Source: Maritimibacter sp. 55A14
GTDB lineage: Bacteria; Pseudomonadota; Alphaproteobacteria; Rhodobacterales; Rhodobacteraceae
DNA length: 64,000 nt
Assembly: GCF_003122205.1 (NCBI RefSeq)
Contig: NZ_QEYE01000006.1
Location: forward strand, 62,001-126,000
Direction of reading: 5' to 3'
The number at the start of each line of letters is the position of its first letter. Position 1 is the stretch's first letter. Position numbers and translations under genes: made by a program. Under the pieces are notes generated by a model. That model saw nothing but the letters and a program-made list of their open reading frames with translations. It did no database searches and had not been told where the DNA came from. Below are positions 17,839 through 28,275 of the stretch, piece after piece.

Positions 17839-18594
17839 ATGCTGGAAATCAAGAATCTGCACGTCAAACTTGAAGAAGAGGACAAGCAGATCCTCAAGGG
17901 CGTAGATTTAGCCCTGGAACCCGGCAAGGTCCATGCGATCATGGGGCCGAACGGGTCCGGCAAATCCACGCTGAGCTATGTGCTGGCGGGCCGCGACGGC
18001 TATGAAGTGACCGAAGGCTCCATCACTTTGGGCGGCGAGGATATCCTGGAGATGGAACCGGAGGAACGCGCGGCCGCGGGCCTTTTCCTGGCCTTCCAGT
18101 ACCCGGTCGAGATCCCCGGCGTGGGCAACATGACCTTCCTGCGCACCGCGCTCAATGCGCAGCGCAAGGCGCGCGGCGAGGCCGAGATGTCCTCGGCCGA
18201 TTTCCTGAAACTTATCAGGGAGAAGGCCAAGGAACTTGAGATCGACGCCGATATGCTCAAGCGGCCGGTCAACGTGGGCTTTTCCGGCGGTGAGAAGAAG
18301 CGCAACGAAATCCTGCAAATGGCGGTTCTGGAGCCGCGCATGTGCGTGCTCGACGAAACCGACAGCGGGCTCGATGTGGATGCAATGAAGCTGGTGGCCA
18401 ACGGCGTGAACGCGCTGCGCGACGCCGGGCGGTCCTTCCTGGTCATCACCCATTACCAGCGGCTGCTGAACCATATCGAGCCGGACGTGGTGCATATCAT
18501 GTCCGAAGGCCGGATCATCAAGACCGGAGGCCCGGAACTGGCGCTCGAGGTCGAGGAGCACGGTTATGCCGATCTGAAGGCGGAGGTGGCCTGA
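17839..18594 (+). CDS. sufC: Fe-S cluster assembly ATPase SufC
   Basis: A 251-residue ABC-type ATPase that drives the SufBCD scaffold. It shows the Walker A GPNGSGKS, the signature FSGGEKKR, the SufC-specific Walker B/D-loop region CVLDETDSGLDVDAMK, and the switch histidine in VITHYQRLL. I chose ATG 17839 (MLEIKNLHVKL) over TTG 17830 because family members begin there and GGGA precedes it. The stop overlaps sufD (TGATG). Confidence 0.97.
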   Translation: MLEIKNLHVKLEEEDKQILKGVDLALEPGKVHAIMGPNGSGKSTLSYVLAGRDGYEVTEGSITLGGEDILEMEPEERAAAGLFLAFQYPVEIPGVGNMTFLRTALNAQRKARGEAEMSSADFLKLIREKAKELEIDADMLKRPVNVGFSGGEKKRNEILQMAVLEPRMCVLDETDSGLDVDAMKLVANGVNALRDAGRSFLVITHYQRLLNHIEPDVVHIMSEGRIIKTGGPELALEVEEHGYADLKAEVA

Positions 18595-19883
18595 TGGCGG
18601 CGCTGGTACAGGCGAAACTTGACGCCGCGATGGCTCGTCTGGACGGGCGGCCGCTGCCGGCGGGCGCGAAATGGGCCCGCGATGCCCGCGAGGGGGCGCT
18701 TTCAAGGCTGCGCGCGCAGGGCCTTCCGGGACGACGCGACGAGTACTGGAAATTCACCAACCCGCAAACGCTGGTGCAGCCCGAAGCCCCGCAGGCTGCG
18801 GTCTTCGTCAATGAAGAGCCCCCGCTCTTCGATGGTATCGACCGGCTGAAGGTCGTCTTCCGTGACGGCGTGCTGGACCGGGTCGCCTCGGACGCCCTGG
18901 CGCTGGAGCATCTGGAGATCACCACCCTGGCCGAAGCCACGGCGACGGACATCCACTGGGCCAGGGACCTTTACGGCGTGCTGGAGGAGCGCGGGCAGAC
19001 ACCCGTCGACCGGCCGCTCGCGGCGCTCAACACGGCGCTGGCGGAGGACGGGATCGTGATCCGTGCCAGCGGCGCCGCGCCCAAGCCGGTGAGCCTGATT
19101 TATCTCCATGAATCAGAGAGCTCCGACGCGATGCTCCACCATGTCATCCGGGTGGAAAAGGGGGCGGTCCTGACGATTCTGGAGAACGGACCGGCAGCCG
19201 CGCGCTTCACCAAGGTGATGGAGGTGGACGTGGCCGATGGCGGCAGGTTCCACCATGTCCGCGCCCAAGGCCGCGACCATGAGCGCCGGGCGGCCACGCA
19301 TCTCTTCGCCCGGCTGGGCGCGGAAAGCGTCTTCAAGTCCTTCACGCTGACCGTCAACGGCATGATGACCCGCAACGAACAGGTGGTGGAACTGACCGGC
19401 GACCGCGCGACGGCCCATATCGCGGGTGCGGCGGTCGGCGACGGCGAATTTCATCAGGACGACACCGTCTTCGTCACCCATGACGCGCAAGATTGCGAGA
19501 GCCGCCAGGTCTTCAAGAAGGTGCTGCGCAATGGCGCGGCCGGGGTCTTCCAGGGCAAGATCCTTGTCAAGCCCGACGCGCAGCGCACCGATGGCTACCA
19601 GATCAGTCAGGCGCTGCTGCTGGACGATGACAGCCAGTTCTATGCCAAGCCGGAACTCGAGATCTACGCCGACGACGTGCAGTGCAGTCACGGCTCGACC
19701 TGCGGCGCGATCGACGAGGAGCTGCTCTTCTACCTGCGCGCGCGCGGTGTGCCACGCTCCGAGGCACAGGACATGCTGGTGCTGGCCTTCCTCGCGGAGG
19801 CTTTCGACGAGATCGAGGACGACCGCCTGACCGTGGCGCTGAGCGAGCGGCTGACCGGCTGGCTGGCGCGGCGCCGGGACTGA
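18594..19883 (+). CDS. sufD: Fe-S cluster assembly protein SufD
   Basis: A 429-residue partner of SufB in the SufBCD scaffold. An N-terminal helical part carries the family sequence RDEYWKFTNP. The beta-helix core and a C-terminal region follow, with DVQCSHGSTCGAIDEELLFYLRARG, which carries the conserved cysteine and histidine used at the SufB-SufD interface. ATG 18594 overlaps the sufC stop. Full length. Confidence 0.95.
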   Translation: MAALVQAKLDAAMARLDGRPLPAGAKWARDAREGALSRLRAQGLPGRRDEYWKFTNPQTLVQPEAPQAAVFVNEEPPLFDGIDRLKVVFRDGVLDRVASDALALEHLEITTLAEATATDIHWARDLYGVLEERGQTPVDRPLAALNTALAEDGIVIRASGAAPKPVSLIYLHESESSDAMLHHVIRVEKGAVLTILENGPAAARFTKVMEVDVADGGRFHHVRAQGRDHERRAATHLFARLGAESVFKSFTLTVNGMMTRNEQVVELTGDRATAHIAGAAVGDGEFHQDDTVFVTHDAQDCESRQVFKKVLRNGAAGVFQGKILVKPDAQRTDGYQISQALLLDDDSQFYAKPELEIYADDVQCSHGSTCGAIDEELLFYLRARGVPRSEAQDMLVLAFLAEAFDEIEDDRLTVALSERLTGWLARRRD

Positions 19884-19886
19884 GTG

Positions 19887-20387
19887 ATGTCGACGGCGCG
19901 CCGTGTGCTGCGCAGCTACGTCGCGCCGTGCGCGGTGGCGCGGCAGAACCTCGCGGAAGGGCCGACCGAGGCGCGGGTACTGGCCTGGCTGATGGCGGCG
20001 CTGGCGCTGATCTTCGCGGCGCAACTGCCCGAATTGGCGCGGCATGCGCATCTCTCGGGCGGCGAGCCGCCTTTCGAGGCGCTGGCCGCCGGGGCGGCCT
20101 TGGGCAGCCTGCTGCTCGCGCCGCTGCTCTTTTACATGCTGGCCGCGTTCGGCTGGACCCTGCCGCGCCTCCTCGGGCGCCGGATCACCGGTCTGGTAGC
20201 GCGGGTCGCGCTTTTCTGGGCGGTTCTGGCGGCGGCTCCGCTAATGCTGCTGCGCGGGCTGGTGGCGGGGTTCATCGGCCCCGGTCAGGCATTGGAGATC
20301 ACCGGTTTCCTGGCGGGGCTGGCCTTCCTCGTATTCTGGGGCGCGGGGCTGAGGGAAGCCGTGCGCGCGGAAGGCGGCGTGGCATGA
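19887..20387 (+). CDS. Yip1-like membrane protein in the suf operon
   Basis: A 166-residue integral membrane protein with about four hydrophobic helices (around 28-46, 66-90, 105-130 and 136-155). The layout resembles the short YIP1-family proteins in this position in other Rhodobacterales suf operons. It opens with a conserved-looking SYVAPCAVARQNLAEGPTEARVL. ATG 19887 is preferred to the GTG three bases earlier; it starts 3 bp after the sufD stop. The function is unknown. Confidence 0.75.
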   Translation: MSTARRVLRSYVAPCAVARQNLAEGPTEARVLAWLMAALALIFAAQLPELARHAHLSGGEPPFEALAAGAALGSLLLAPLLFYMLAAFGWTLPRLLGRRITGLVARVALFWAVLAAAPLMLLRGLVAGFIGPGQALEITGFLAGLAFLVFWGAGLREAVRAEGGVA

Positions 20388-20502
20388 GCCGCACCCCGGA
20401 TCATTGCCGCGGCACAGCGCCACCGCGCACCGGGCGCCCTTGTTTGCCCCCTGCAGGCGTTCTACCTTCGAGGGCAGGGACCAATACAAATCCGGGCAAC
20501 CC

Positions 20503-21088
20503 ATGCTAGACACTTTCACCGGCCTCGCGCGGCTGACATTGAAAGCCCCGCGGGAAGGCGCGCGCGCCGTGCTTGCATGGCCACTGAACAGGACGGAGCT
20601 GTGGCAGATCGCCGGCGTTCTGGTCGTCGCCAGCGTGATCGTCTCGCAGGTCTCCAATTTCCTGATGCCGCTGGGCGGTGCGGGGCCGATGGCCACGATC
20701 ATGGCCTCGCCGTTCCTCAATGCCGGTATTCAGGCCGGCCTGCTGGTCGTCACCGTCACCGCAGTGGACCGGATCGGCCGGGCCTTCGGCGGCAAGGGCG
20801 ATTTTCTTGGGGCGCTGAAGCTGATCGTCTGGCTTCAGATGATCAACCTGGCGATTCAGATCATCCAGTTCTTCGCGCTTCTGGTCGCGCCTCCGGTCGC
20901 CGGGCTGATCGGGATCGCCTCGCTGCTGCTCTTTTTCTGGCTGCTGACGCAGTTCGTCACCGAACTGCACGGCTTCGAGTCGGGGTTTCACGTCTTCGTC
21001 GGCATCGTGATCTCGGCTTTCGCCATCATCCTCGGGCTCAGCGTCGTGCTGGCCCTGCTCTCCGTGCTCATACCTGGGGGAATGCCAA

Positions 21089-21096
<8 letters not shown>
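20503..21096 (+). CDS. YIP1 family membrane protein
   Basis: A 197-residue Yip1-domain protein with about five membrane helices. The N-terminal amphipathic part LARLTLKAPREGARAVLAW is typical of bacterial Yip1-like proteins, and the core helices run from about residue 30 to 190. ATG 20503 lies 115 bp after the previous gene, and its end overlaps the sufS start by 8 nt, so it is translationally linked to sufS. No function in Fe-S assembly is established. Confidence 0.8.
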
Positions 21097-22309
<1,213 letters not shown>

Positions 22310-22358
22310 GTTTGCGATTGCAGGGCGCAGGGCGAGCGGCTATACCCCCGCGCACGGA

Positions 22359-22435
<77 letters not shown>

Positions 22436-22588
22436 TTGCCCTTGCTTTTGTGCTTCGACGCGTCCCGCGCTTCCCAAGTACCGCGGCTCTTGGCTATAGA
22501 TGGGTCAGGCCGCCCGCGTCCGGCGCCGCCGCCATACCGGCCGGCGGTCGCCGGCATGATGGCGCGGCCGCTAAAGCAGAGGGCCGCG

Positions 22589-23464
22589 ATGACATCTGAT
22601 CTGATCCTGGCAGTTGACGGCGGCGGCTCCGGTTGCCGCGCCCGCCTTGTGAACGGAACAGGCGTTCTGGCGGAGGTTACCGGCGGGCCGGCAAACCTGA
22701 TGGCCGGGGACGGCCGCGCGCCGTTCGAGGCGGTTCTGGCCGTGGCGCGTGACGCGCTCGCCACCGCGGGTAAGGCGCCCGCGGCGCTGGCCGATTGCCG
22801 GGCAGTCCTGGGGCTCGCCGGGGCCACACCTGATGCCCGGTCGCGGTTTTTTGCCTTCGCCCCTCCATTCGCAGAAACATGTATTGTATCAGATGGCTAC
22901 GCGGCACTCTTGGGCGCGTTCGGCGGCGAGGACGGCGGCATCGTGATACAGGGAACCGGTGCGGCCGCCGCAGTGTTGGTCGAGGGGCGGCTGACCGAGA
23001 TCGGCGGCTGGGGCTTCGCGCTGGATGATTTCGGCAGCGGCGCCGATATCGGGCGGCGGGCGCTGCGCGCGGCGTTGCGGGCGCATGACGAGCCGGGCGC
23101 GCCGCCGCCATTCGCCGCCGCGGTGCTGAAGGCGGCAGGGGCAAGTCCGCAAACCGTCATGGACTGGGCGCAGGGCGCCGCGCCGCGCGATTTCGCGCAG
23201 CTTGCGCCGCGGGTCTTCGACGCGGCCGAGCACGGCACGCCGGAGGCCGAAGCGATCCTGGCCCGTGCGGCGGAGGAGACGGCGCGGCTGGTGCGGCTCT
23301 GCGCGGCGCATGGCGCGGAGCGGGTCGCAGTGCTGGGTTCGGTGGGGCGCCGGATCGCGCCGATGCTGCACGCGGACACCGCCGCCTTGCTCGTGGAACC
23401 CGCCGGCGACGCGATGAACGGCGCGGTGATCGCGCTGCGTCAGGGCCTGGGGCATTGCGCATGA
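22589..23464 (+). CDS. N-acetylglucosamine kinase (BadF/BadG/BcrA/BcrD ATPase family)
   Basis: A 291-residue ASKHA-fold kinase. The phosphate-1 motif is LAVDGGGSGCRARLV, the phosphate-2 region is GGIVIQGTGAAAAVL followed by GGWGFALDDFGSGADIGRRAL, and the adenosine motif VAVLGSVGRR is near the C-terminus. This matches BadF-type N-acetylglucosamine kinases. It probably phosphorylates GlcNAc to GlcNAc-6-P, the substrate of the next gene, to which it is coupled by ATGA. ATG 22589 follows AGAGGG; earlier in-frame starts are not supported. Confidence 0.87.
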   Translation: MTSDLILAVDGGGSGCRARLVNGTGVLAEVTGGPANLMAGDGRAPFEAVLAVARDALATAGKAPAALADCRAVLGLAGATPDARSRFFAFAPPFAETCIVSDGYAALLGAFGGEDGGIVIQGTGAAAAVLVEGRLTEIGGWGFALDDFGSGADIGRRALRAALRAHDEPGAPPPFAAAVLKAAGASPQTVMDWAQGAAPRDFAQLAPRVFDAAEHGTPEAEAILARAAEETARLVRLCAAHGAERVAVLGSVGRRIAPMLHADTAALLVEPAGDAMNGAVIALRQGLGHCA

Positions 23465-24639
23465 AGAACGGTGTGGAACACTTTGCGGCCGATAAGATTT
23501 TCGACGGTGATACCATGCACCGCGATGCCGTTCTCCACGTCTCGGCGGGCGTGGTGCAGGGCATCCGCCCGCGCAATGAATCCGGGGGATCGCTCACCGA
23601 TCTGGGCGATGTGACGCTGGCGCCGGGCTTCATCGACTGGCAGGTCAATGGCGGTGGCGGCGTAATGTTCAACGACTCCCCCTCGGCGGAAGGGATCGCC
23701 ACCATCGCGCGCGCCCATGCGGCCTGTGGCACCACGACGCTCCTGCCGACGCTGATCACCGACGCGCCCGAGGCGATGGACGCCGCCGCCGCCGCCGTTG
23801 CCGCGGCCCGCGCGGCGGGCATGGCCTCGATCGCGGGCATTCATTTCGAGGGACCGCATCTGAGCCTTGCCCGCCAGGGTGCCCATGAGGCGGGCTTCAT
23901 CCGCCCGATGGAGGAGTCCGATCATGAGCGGCTGGCGCGTCGCGATCTGGGCGTGGTGCTGACGACTCTTGCCCCGGAAAGTGCGAGCCTGGCGGATATC
24001 CGGCGGCTCGTCGATGCGGGCGTGCTGGTCAGCCTGGGGCATAGTGACTGTGACTACGAAATGGCCTGGCGGGCCTTTTCGGCGGGTGCGCGCGCCGTCA
24101 CTCATATCTTCAACGCGATGAGCGGGCTGGGCCATCGCGCGCCGGGGCTCGCGGGCGCCGCACTCGACCATCCCGGCGTGACCTGCGGGCTGATCGCGGA
24201 TGGCCATCACGTCCATCCCGCCGCCTGCCGCATCGCGATCCGGGCCAAACCTGCCGGGCAGGTGACGTTTGTGACCGACGCGATGGCCTGCGTGGGCGGC
24301 GGCACCGACGGCTTCACGCTCAATGGCCGGCCGGTCCGGAGGCGTGGCGGGCGGCTGGAGCTGGAGGATGGCACGCTTGCCGGGTCCGATCTGGATATGG
24401 CTTCGGCCCTGCGCTACGCCGCGACACATCTGGGTCTGCCGGTGGAGGAGGCCCTGCGCATGGCCGCACTCTATCCCGCGCGCTTGCTGCGTCTGGAAGA
24501 TGCGCGCGGCCATCTGCGCCCCGGCGCGCGGGCCGACATGGTGGCGCTCGACGGCGAATTGCGGCCCCGCGCGGTGTGGATCGGCGGCGTGGCACAGCCC
24601 GCTGCGCAATCGCCGGACCGCCCCGACCGGTTGGCCTAG
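23461..24639 (+). CDS. nagA: N-acetylglucosamine-6-phosphate deacetylase
   Basis: A 392-residue amidohydrolase removing acetate from GlcNAc-6-P. The metal ligands are Glu130 (IHFEGPH), His in SLGHSD and His in THIFNAM; the catalytic Asp is in FVTDAMA. The first metal site HxH is replaced by QxN (DWQVNG), as in E. coli NagA. ATG 23461 overlaps the kinase stop. No nagB, transporter or GntR-type regulator is adjacent, so this is a minimal amino-sugar recycling pair, perhaps for cell-wall sugars. Confidence 0.94.
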   Translation: MKNGVEHFAADKIFDGDTMHRDAVLHVSAGVVQGIRPRNESGGSLTDLGDVTLAPGFIDWQVNGGGGVMFNDSPSAEGIATIARAHAACGTTTLLPTLITDAPEAMDAAAAAVAAARAAGMASIAGIHFEGPHLSLARQGAHEAGFIRPMEESDHERLARRDLGVVLTTLAPESASLADIRRLVDAGVLVSLGHSDCDYEMAWRAFSAGARAVTHIFNAMSGLGHRAPGLAGAALDHPGVTCGLIADGHHVHPAACRIAIRAKPAGQVTFVTDAMACVGGGTDGFTLNGRPVRRRGGRLELEDGTLAGSDLDMASALRYAATHLGLPVEEALRMAALYPARLLRLEDARGHLRPGARADMVALDGELRPRAVWIGGVAQPAAQSPDRPDRLA

Positions 24640-24642
24640 TAC

Positions 24643-24716
24643 GGTGCGTCTCCGAATGTTCCAGAGACCGCGAGGGCCATCGTCGCCGCTCTGGTTTCGG
24701 ACTTTCGAGACGTGCC
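24643..24716. repeat. Long imperfect inverted repeat between convergent genes
   Basis: GGTGCGTCTC (24643-24652) pairs with GAGACGTGCC (24707-24716), allowing two G-U pairs. Inside it CCAGAG (24661-24666) pairs with CTCTGG (24689-24694). The result is a stem-loop of about 74 nt that fills the 78-bp gap between nagA and the convergent dehydratase gene. No T-run follows. It is probably a bidirectional 3'-end structure. Confidence 0.5.
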
Positions 24717-24717
24717 T

Positions 24718-25731
24718 CTAGACCTTCCGCGCGTAGGGCGCGCCCTTCACGGTGTAATCTCCCAGCTCGATATCCTGGCCGGTGACGACCCGTGTGAACA
24801 TCTCCATGTCCAGGTTGCGCCCGGTAACGATGGTGCCGACCGGCCCGCGCGGCGCGTCGAGCTTGTCGGCCAGCATCGCCGCGATGCCCACCACGCAGGC
24901 GCCTTCGGCCACGATCCGGTCCTCGTAATAAAGCGTCTGCATGGCGTGGTATATCTCCTCCTCGGTCACCAGAACCGTACCGTCCAGGTGGTCGCGGCAG
25001 AGCGGGAAGGAGAGCTTGTTCGCCAGACCGATACCGCCGCCCAGGCTGTCGGCGAGGCTCGGCACTTCCTCCACCTCCACCGGGCCGCCCGCCGCGATGG
25101 AGAGGTGCATCGCGGGCCCCCGGTCCATCGACACGCCGATCACCCGGATGCGCGGGTTGATCGTCTTGGCCGCGACCGCGACGCCCGCCGCCAGCCCGCC
25201 GCCCGAAAGCGGCACCAGCAGCATGTCCAGATCGGGGCGCGCCTCCAGCATTTCCAGCCCGATCGTGCCTTGCCCGGCGATCACCCGCGGGTCGTCGAAG
25301 GGCGAGACCTCGGTCAATCCTTCCTCGGCGACGAGCCGCTCGGCCTCGGCCTGCGCGTCGTCCTGGCTGGTGCCGATGATGCGAACCTCCGCCCCCAGCG
25401 CGCGGATGCCGTCCACCTTGGCCTGCGGGACCAGTTTCGACATGCAGATCACCGCCCGGATGCCGCGGTTGCGCGCCGCGAAGGCCACGCCGCGGCCGTG
25501 GTTGCCGGTGGAACAGCAGGTCACGCCCGGCGTGTCCTCGGGGAGCGCCATCACCGCGTTCATCGCCCCCCTGAGCTTGAAGGCGCCGATGGGCTGCATG
25601 TTCTCCAGCTTGAGCAGGAAGTCATGACCCGCGACCTCGGTCATATAGGAGGAGGGCACGAAGGGCGTGGAATCGGCCACCCCCCGGATCGCCTTGCGGG
25701 CTGCGAGTATGTCTCGGAGTGCGAAATCCAT
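24718..25731 (-). CDS. PLP-dependent threonine/serine-type dehydratase (EutB/BhcB-like)
   Basis: A 337-residue fold-type II PLP enzyme. The PLP lysine is Lys52 in PIGAFKLRGA, the substrate loop is STGNHGRGVAFAAR, and the phosphate-binding glycine loop is LLVPLSGGGLAAG. There is no ACT regulatory domain, so it is of the catabolic or hydroxy-amino-acid type. The groups it most resembles are threonine/serine dehydratase-like EutB (hydroxyectoine use) and beta-hydroxyaspartate dehydratase BhcB. Neither the eut nor the bhc neighbours are present, so the substrate stays open. The next gene upstream on the same strand is a nitrilase-family hydrolase 59 bp away. Confidence 0.83.
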   Translation of the reverse strand: MDFALRDILAARKAIRGVADSTPFVPSSYMTEVAGHDFLLKLENMQPIGAFKLRGAMNAVMALPEDTPGVTCCSTGNHGRGVAFAARNRGIRAVICMSKLVPQAKVDGIRALGAEVRIIGTSQDDAQAEAERLVAEEGLTEVSPFDDPRVIAGQGTIGLEMLEARPDLDMLLVPLSGGGLAAGVAVAAKTINPRIRVIGVSMDRGPAMHLSIAAGGPVEVEEVPSLADSLGGGIGLANKLSFPLCRDHLDGTVLVTEEEIYHAMQTLYYEDRIVAEGACVVGIAAMLADKLDAPRGPVGTIVTGRNLDMEMFTRVVTGQDIELGDYTVKGAPYARKV

Positions 25732-25790
25732 GGCTTTGCCTTTCTCTGAGCGGCTTCTGTGCAGCGTCTATCCCAGTGCGCGGGGCGAAT

Positions 25791-26564
25791 TCAACTGCGC
25801 GCGAGCCGGTCCAGATCGCTCAGATAGGGAAGGCGGGCCTGCGCGGCAGCAACCCGCGCGGGGTCGAGATCGGCCATGATCAGCGCCTCCTGCGCCCCGG
25901 CCTCGGCAGCGGTGCCGCCATCGGGGGCGACGATCCGGCTGCCGCCCAGATAGCGCAGCCCGTCTTCCGTCCCGGCATGGTTGGCATAGGCCAGCCAGAC
26001 CCCGTTCTCGAAGGCGCGGGTGGGGATCAGCTTGCGCGCGACGACAGGCCACTGATCGCTCAGCGCCGTGGGCACCAGGACGATCTGCGCCCCGGCGCGC
26101 GCCGCGTCGCGCACGGTTTCGGGGAACTCCACCTCGTAGCAGATCAGAAGCGCCAGGCGCAGACCGCCCCAGTCGAAAAGCGTCTGTTCGGCGCCATCGG
26201 CGAACCAGTCGCCCTCGAAGGAGCCCGGCGCATTGAGCCGCTTGCGGTGATTGGCCAGCAGCGTCCCGTCCGGCCCCGCCACGGAAGCGGCATTGTAAAG
26301 CGCGCCGTCCGCACCGCGTTCGGGATAGCCAAAGGCGATGGCGCAGCCATGCCGGTGCGCGATCGCGGCCACCGCTTGGAAGCCGGGCCCGCCGCAGGGG
26401 TCGGCGCGGTCGGCCACCGCACCGCCGATATTGTAGCCCGACAGGAAAAGCTCAGGGCAGACGACCATATCCGCGCCGCGGCCCGCGAGTGCCGCGTCGA
26501 GCCGGGCGAGCCGGGTCTCCAGGCTCTGCCCGCCCGCGGCGCATTGCCAGATGCCGAGCTTCAT
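25791..26564 (-). CDS. Carbon-nitrogen hydrolase (nitrilase superfamily)
   Basis: A 257-residue nitrilase-fold amidase. The Glu-Lys-Cys triad is visible as Glu38 (VCPELFLSG), Lys108 (NHRKRLN) and Cys142 (LLICYEVEFPE). The closest well-known relatives are amidases acting on small amides or carbamoyl groups rather than true nitrilases. It lies between a dehydratase and a formamidase-like hydrolase on the same strand, so an amide or formamide breakdown route is plausible but not proven. Confidence 0.87.
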   Translation of the reverse strand: MKLGIWQCAAGGQSLETRLARLDAALAGRGADMVVCPELFLSGYNIGGAVADRADPCGGPGFQAVAAIAHRHGCAIAFGYPERGADGALYNAASVAGPDGTLLANHRKRLNAPGSFEGDWFADGAEQTLFDWGGLRLALLICYEVEFPETVRDAARAGAQIVLVPTALSDQWPVVARKLIPTRAFENGVWLAYANHAGTEDGLRYLGGSRIVAPDGGTAAEAGAQEALIMADLDPARVAAAQARLPYLSDLDRLARS

Positions 26565-26697
26565 GAGGCGGCGCTTTCGCGGATCGAGAGGCGGGGCATT
26601 GCACGGGTCCTTATGTCGCTCGGGATGCCATTCAGAGGCACGATCCGGGGCCGGCCTGTCTTGTCCGTTCCCGACATGGCACGCCGCTCAGGATTCC

Positions 26698-27531
26698 TCA
26701 GCCGGGCCAGCCATCGGCGCCGGTCAGCGCGTCGGTCAGCAGCGAATCGGGCTCCTCCAGCGGAGCGATCACGTTGAAATGATGCCGCCCCGGCGCGTGG
26801 ACCAGCCGCGTACAGGCGCCGAGGCCGGTCCAGATATTGGCCAGAAGATCGGTCTGGCGCACAAATTCCGGCAGTTCGCCCGCACCCGCCCAGGCGGTGA
26901 CGCGCGCACCGGGCCGGGGGGTAAGCAGAGCCGGGCTTTCCGCCTCCGCCTCGGCAGCATCCAGGCGGATATCGTCATTTATCGCGGTTTTCAGGAGCGG
27001 GCGCAGGTCATGCACGCCGCTGATCGTCAGGACATGGTCGATCCGCGCCGCAACCTCCGGCGTCAGGGGCGTGTCGGTGCAGACCATCCGCGCCACAAGC
27101 TGCCCGCCTGCGGAATGCCCGGCCAGCCGGACCGGCCCGGCGACACGTTGGGCGGCTGCCGAGACGGCCTGCCCGATCTCCTGCGTCATCCGGGACAGGC
27201 GGGCCTCGGGTGCCAGCGTGTAGGAGGGGATCGCCACCGCCCAGCCCTGCGCCAGCGCGCCGGTGGCCAGATGCGACCAGAAGGTCTTGTCGAAGCGCCG
27301 CCAATAGCCGCCATGCACGAAAACGGCGAGCCCCAGCGGGCTGCGCACCGGATGGAAGAGGTCGAAGACCTGCCGCGGTGCTGTGCCGTAGGGTAGATTT
27401 TCCTCCATCCGCCCGGCCGCGGCCATGTCGGTGCGGAATGCTGTCGCTGCGGCCTGCCAGCGGTCGGGATAGGTCGCGGAATCCGAGACATGATCGACAT
27501 TGGAATAGGCCTGGTCCCAGTCGGTGATCAT
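26698..27531 (-). CDS. Alpha/beta hydrolase, kynurenine formamidase-like
   Basis: A 277-residue hydrolase with the HGGYW oxyanion motif ([13 protein letters not shown]) and nucleophile elbow [10 protein letters not shown], both typical of the arylformamidase (kynurenine formamidase) group of the esterase/lipase family. The opening [12 protein letters not shown] also matches that group. A His near the end ([10 protein letters not shown]) completes the triad. It might hydrolyse N-formylkynurenine or another formamide; no kynureninase or tryptophan dioxygenase gene is in the window. It is 78 bp after eda and 133 bp before the nitrilase-family gene, all on the minus strand. Confidence 0.8.
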   Translation of the reverse strand: MITDWDQAYSNVDHVSDSATYPDRWQAAATAFRTDMAAAGRMEENLPYGTAPRQVFDLFHPVRSPLGLAVFVHGGYWRRFDKTFWSHLATGALAQGWAVAIPSYTLAPEARLSRMTQEIGQAVSAAAQRVAGPVRLAGHSAGGQLVARMVCTDTPLTPEVAARIDHVLTISGVHDLRPLLKTAINDDIRLDAAEAEAESPALLTPRPGARVTAWAGAGELPEFVRQTDLLANIWTGLGACTRLVHAPGRHHFNVIAPLEEPDSLLTDALTGADGWPG

Positions 27532-27609
27532 CGGTTCAGACTCCCTGTCGCGCTTGGGCGAACCATGCCGCCCGGCCGAGGCAACGGCAAGCCCCTGATG
27601 GACGGTGGT

Positions 27610-28275
27610 TCAGCCTGCCCGCAGTCGATGGGCCAGACCGGCGGCGCGGTGCGCAAGGCGCTCGATCGCGGGCCAGTCTTCGGCCTCCACCAATGCGCGC
27701 GGCGCCGTCCAGGACCCGCCCACGCAGAGCACGTTGGGCAGTGCCAGATAATCCGGCGCGTTGGCCTCGGTCACGCCGCCGGTCGGGCAGAAGGCCAGTT
27801 GGGGCAGCGGCGCCGCGATGGCCGCCAGCGCGGACGCCCCGCCCGAGGCCGCGGCGGGGAAGAATTTCAGCATGTCATGGCCCTCCTCCAGAAGCCGCAT
27901 CATCTCGCTGGGCGTGACCGCGCCGGGCAGCAGCGGCAGCCCCGCGTCGAGCGCTGCCTCGATCAGCCGCGGGGTGGCGCCGGGCGAGACGCCGAAATCC
28001 GCGCCCGCCTCGACCGCGCGCGCCACATCGCAGGGCGTCAGAAGCGTGCCCGCGCCCACCACCGCACCCGGCACCTGCGCCATTTCGCGCAGCGCGGCCT
28101 CGGCGGCGGGGGTGCGCAGCGTGACCTCCAGCACACTCAGGCCCCCGGCCAGCAGCGCCTCGGCCAGCGGCCGGGCGCGCCCGGCGTCATGGATTTCCAT
28201 GACCGGGATCACCGGGGTCCGCGCGCAGATGCCGCGCAGCACGGCGGCGCTTTCACGGGGCGTCATCGCGGCCAT
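27610..28275 (-). CDS. eda: 2-dehydro-3-deoxy-phosphogluconate (KDPG) aldolase
   Basis: A 221-residue class I aldolase splitting KDPG into pyruvate and glyceraldehyde-3-phosphate. The catalytic set is Glu50 and Arg54 (VLEVTLRT) and the Schiff-base Lys137 (MLKFFPAA), matching E. coli Eda Glu45, Arg49 and Lys133. ATG 28273-28275 overlaps the edd stop (ATGA), so edd-eda is a coupled Entner-Doudoroff pair. Confidence 0.96.
   Translation of the reverse strand: MAAMTPRESAAVLRGICARTPVIPVMEIHDAGRARPLAEALLAGGLSVLEVTLRTPAAEAALREMAQVPGAVVGAGTLLTPCDVARAVEAGADFGVSPGATPRLIEAALDAGLPLLPGAVTPSEMMRLLEEGHDMLKFFPAAASGGASALAAIAAPLPQLAFCPTGGVTEANAPDYLALPNVLCVGGSWTAPRALVEAEDWPAIERLAHRAAGLAHRLRAG

Noticed and set aside
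25732-25790. Additional small gene between the dehydratase and the nitrilase-family gene
   Set aside because: Only 59 bp with no ribosome site plus start arrangement.
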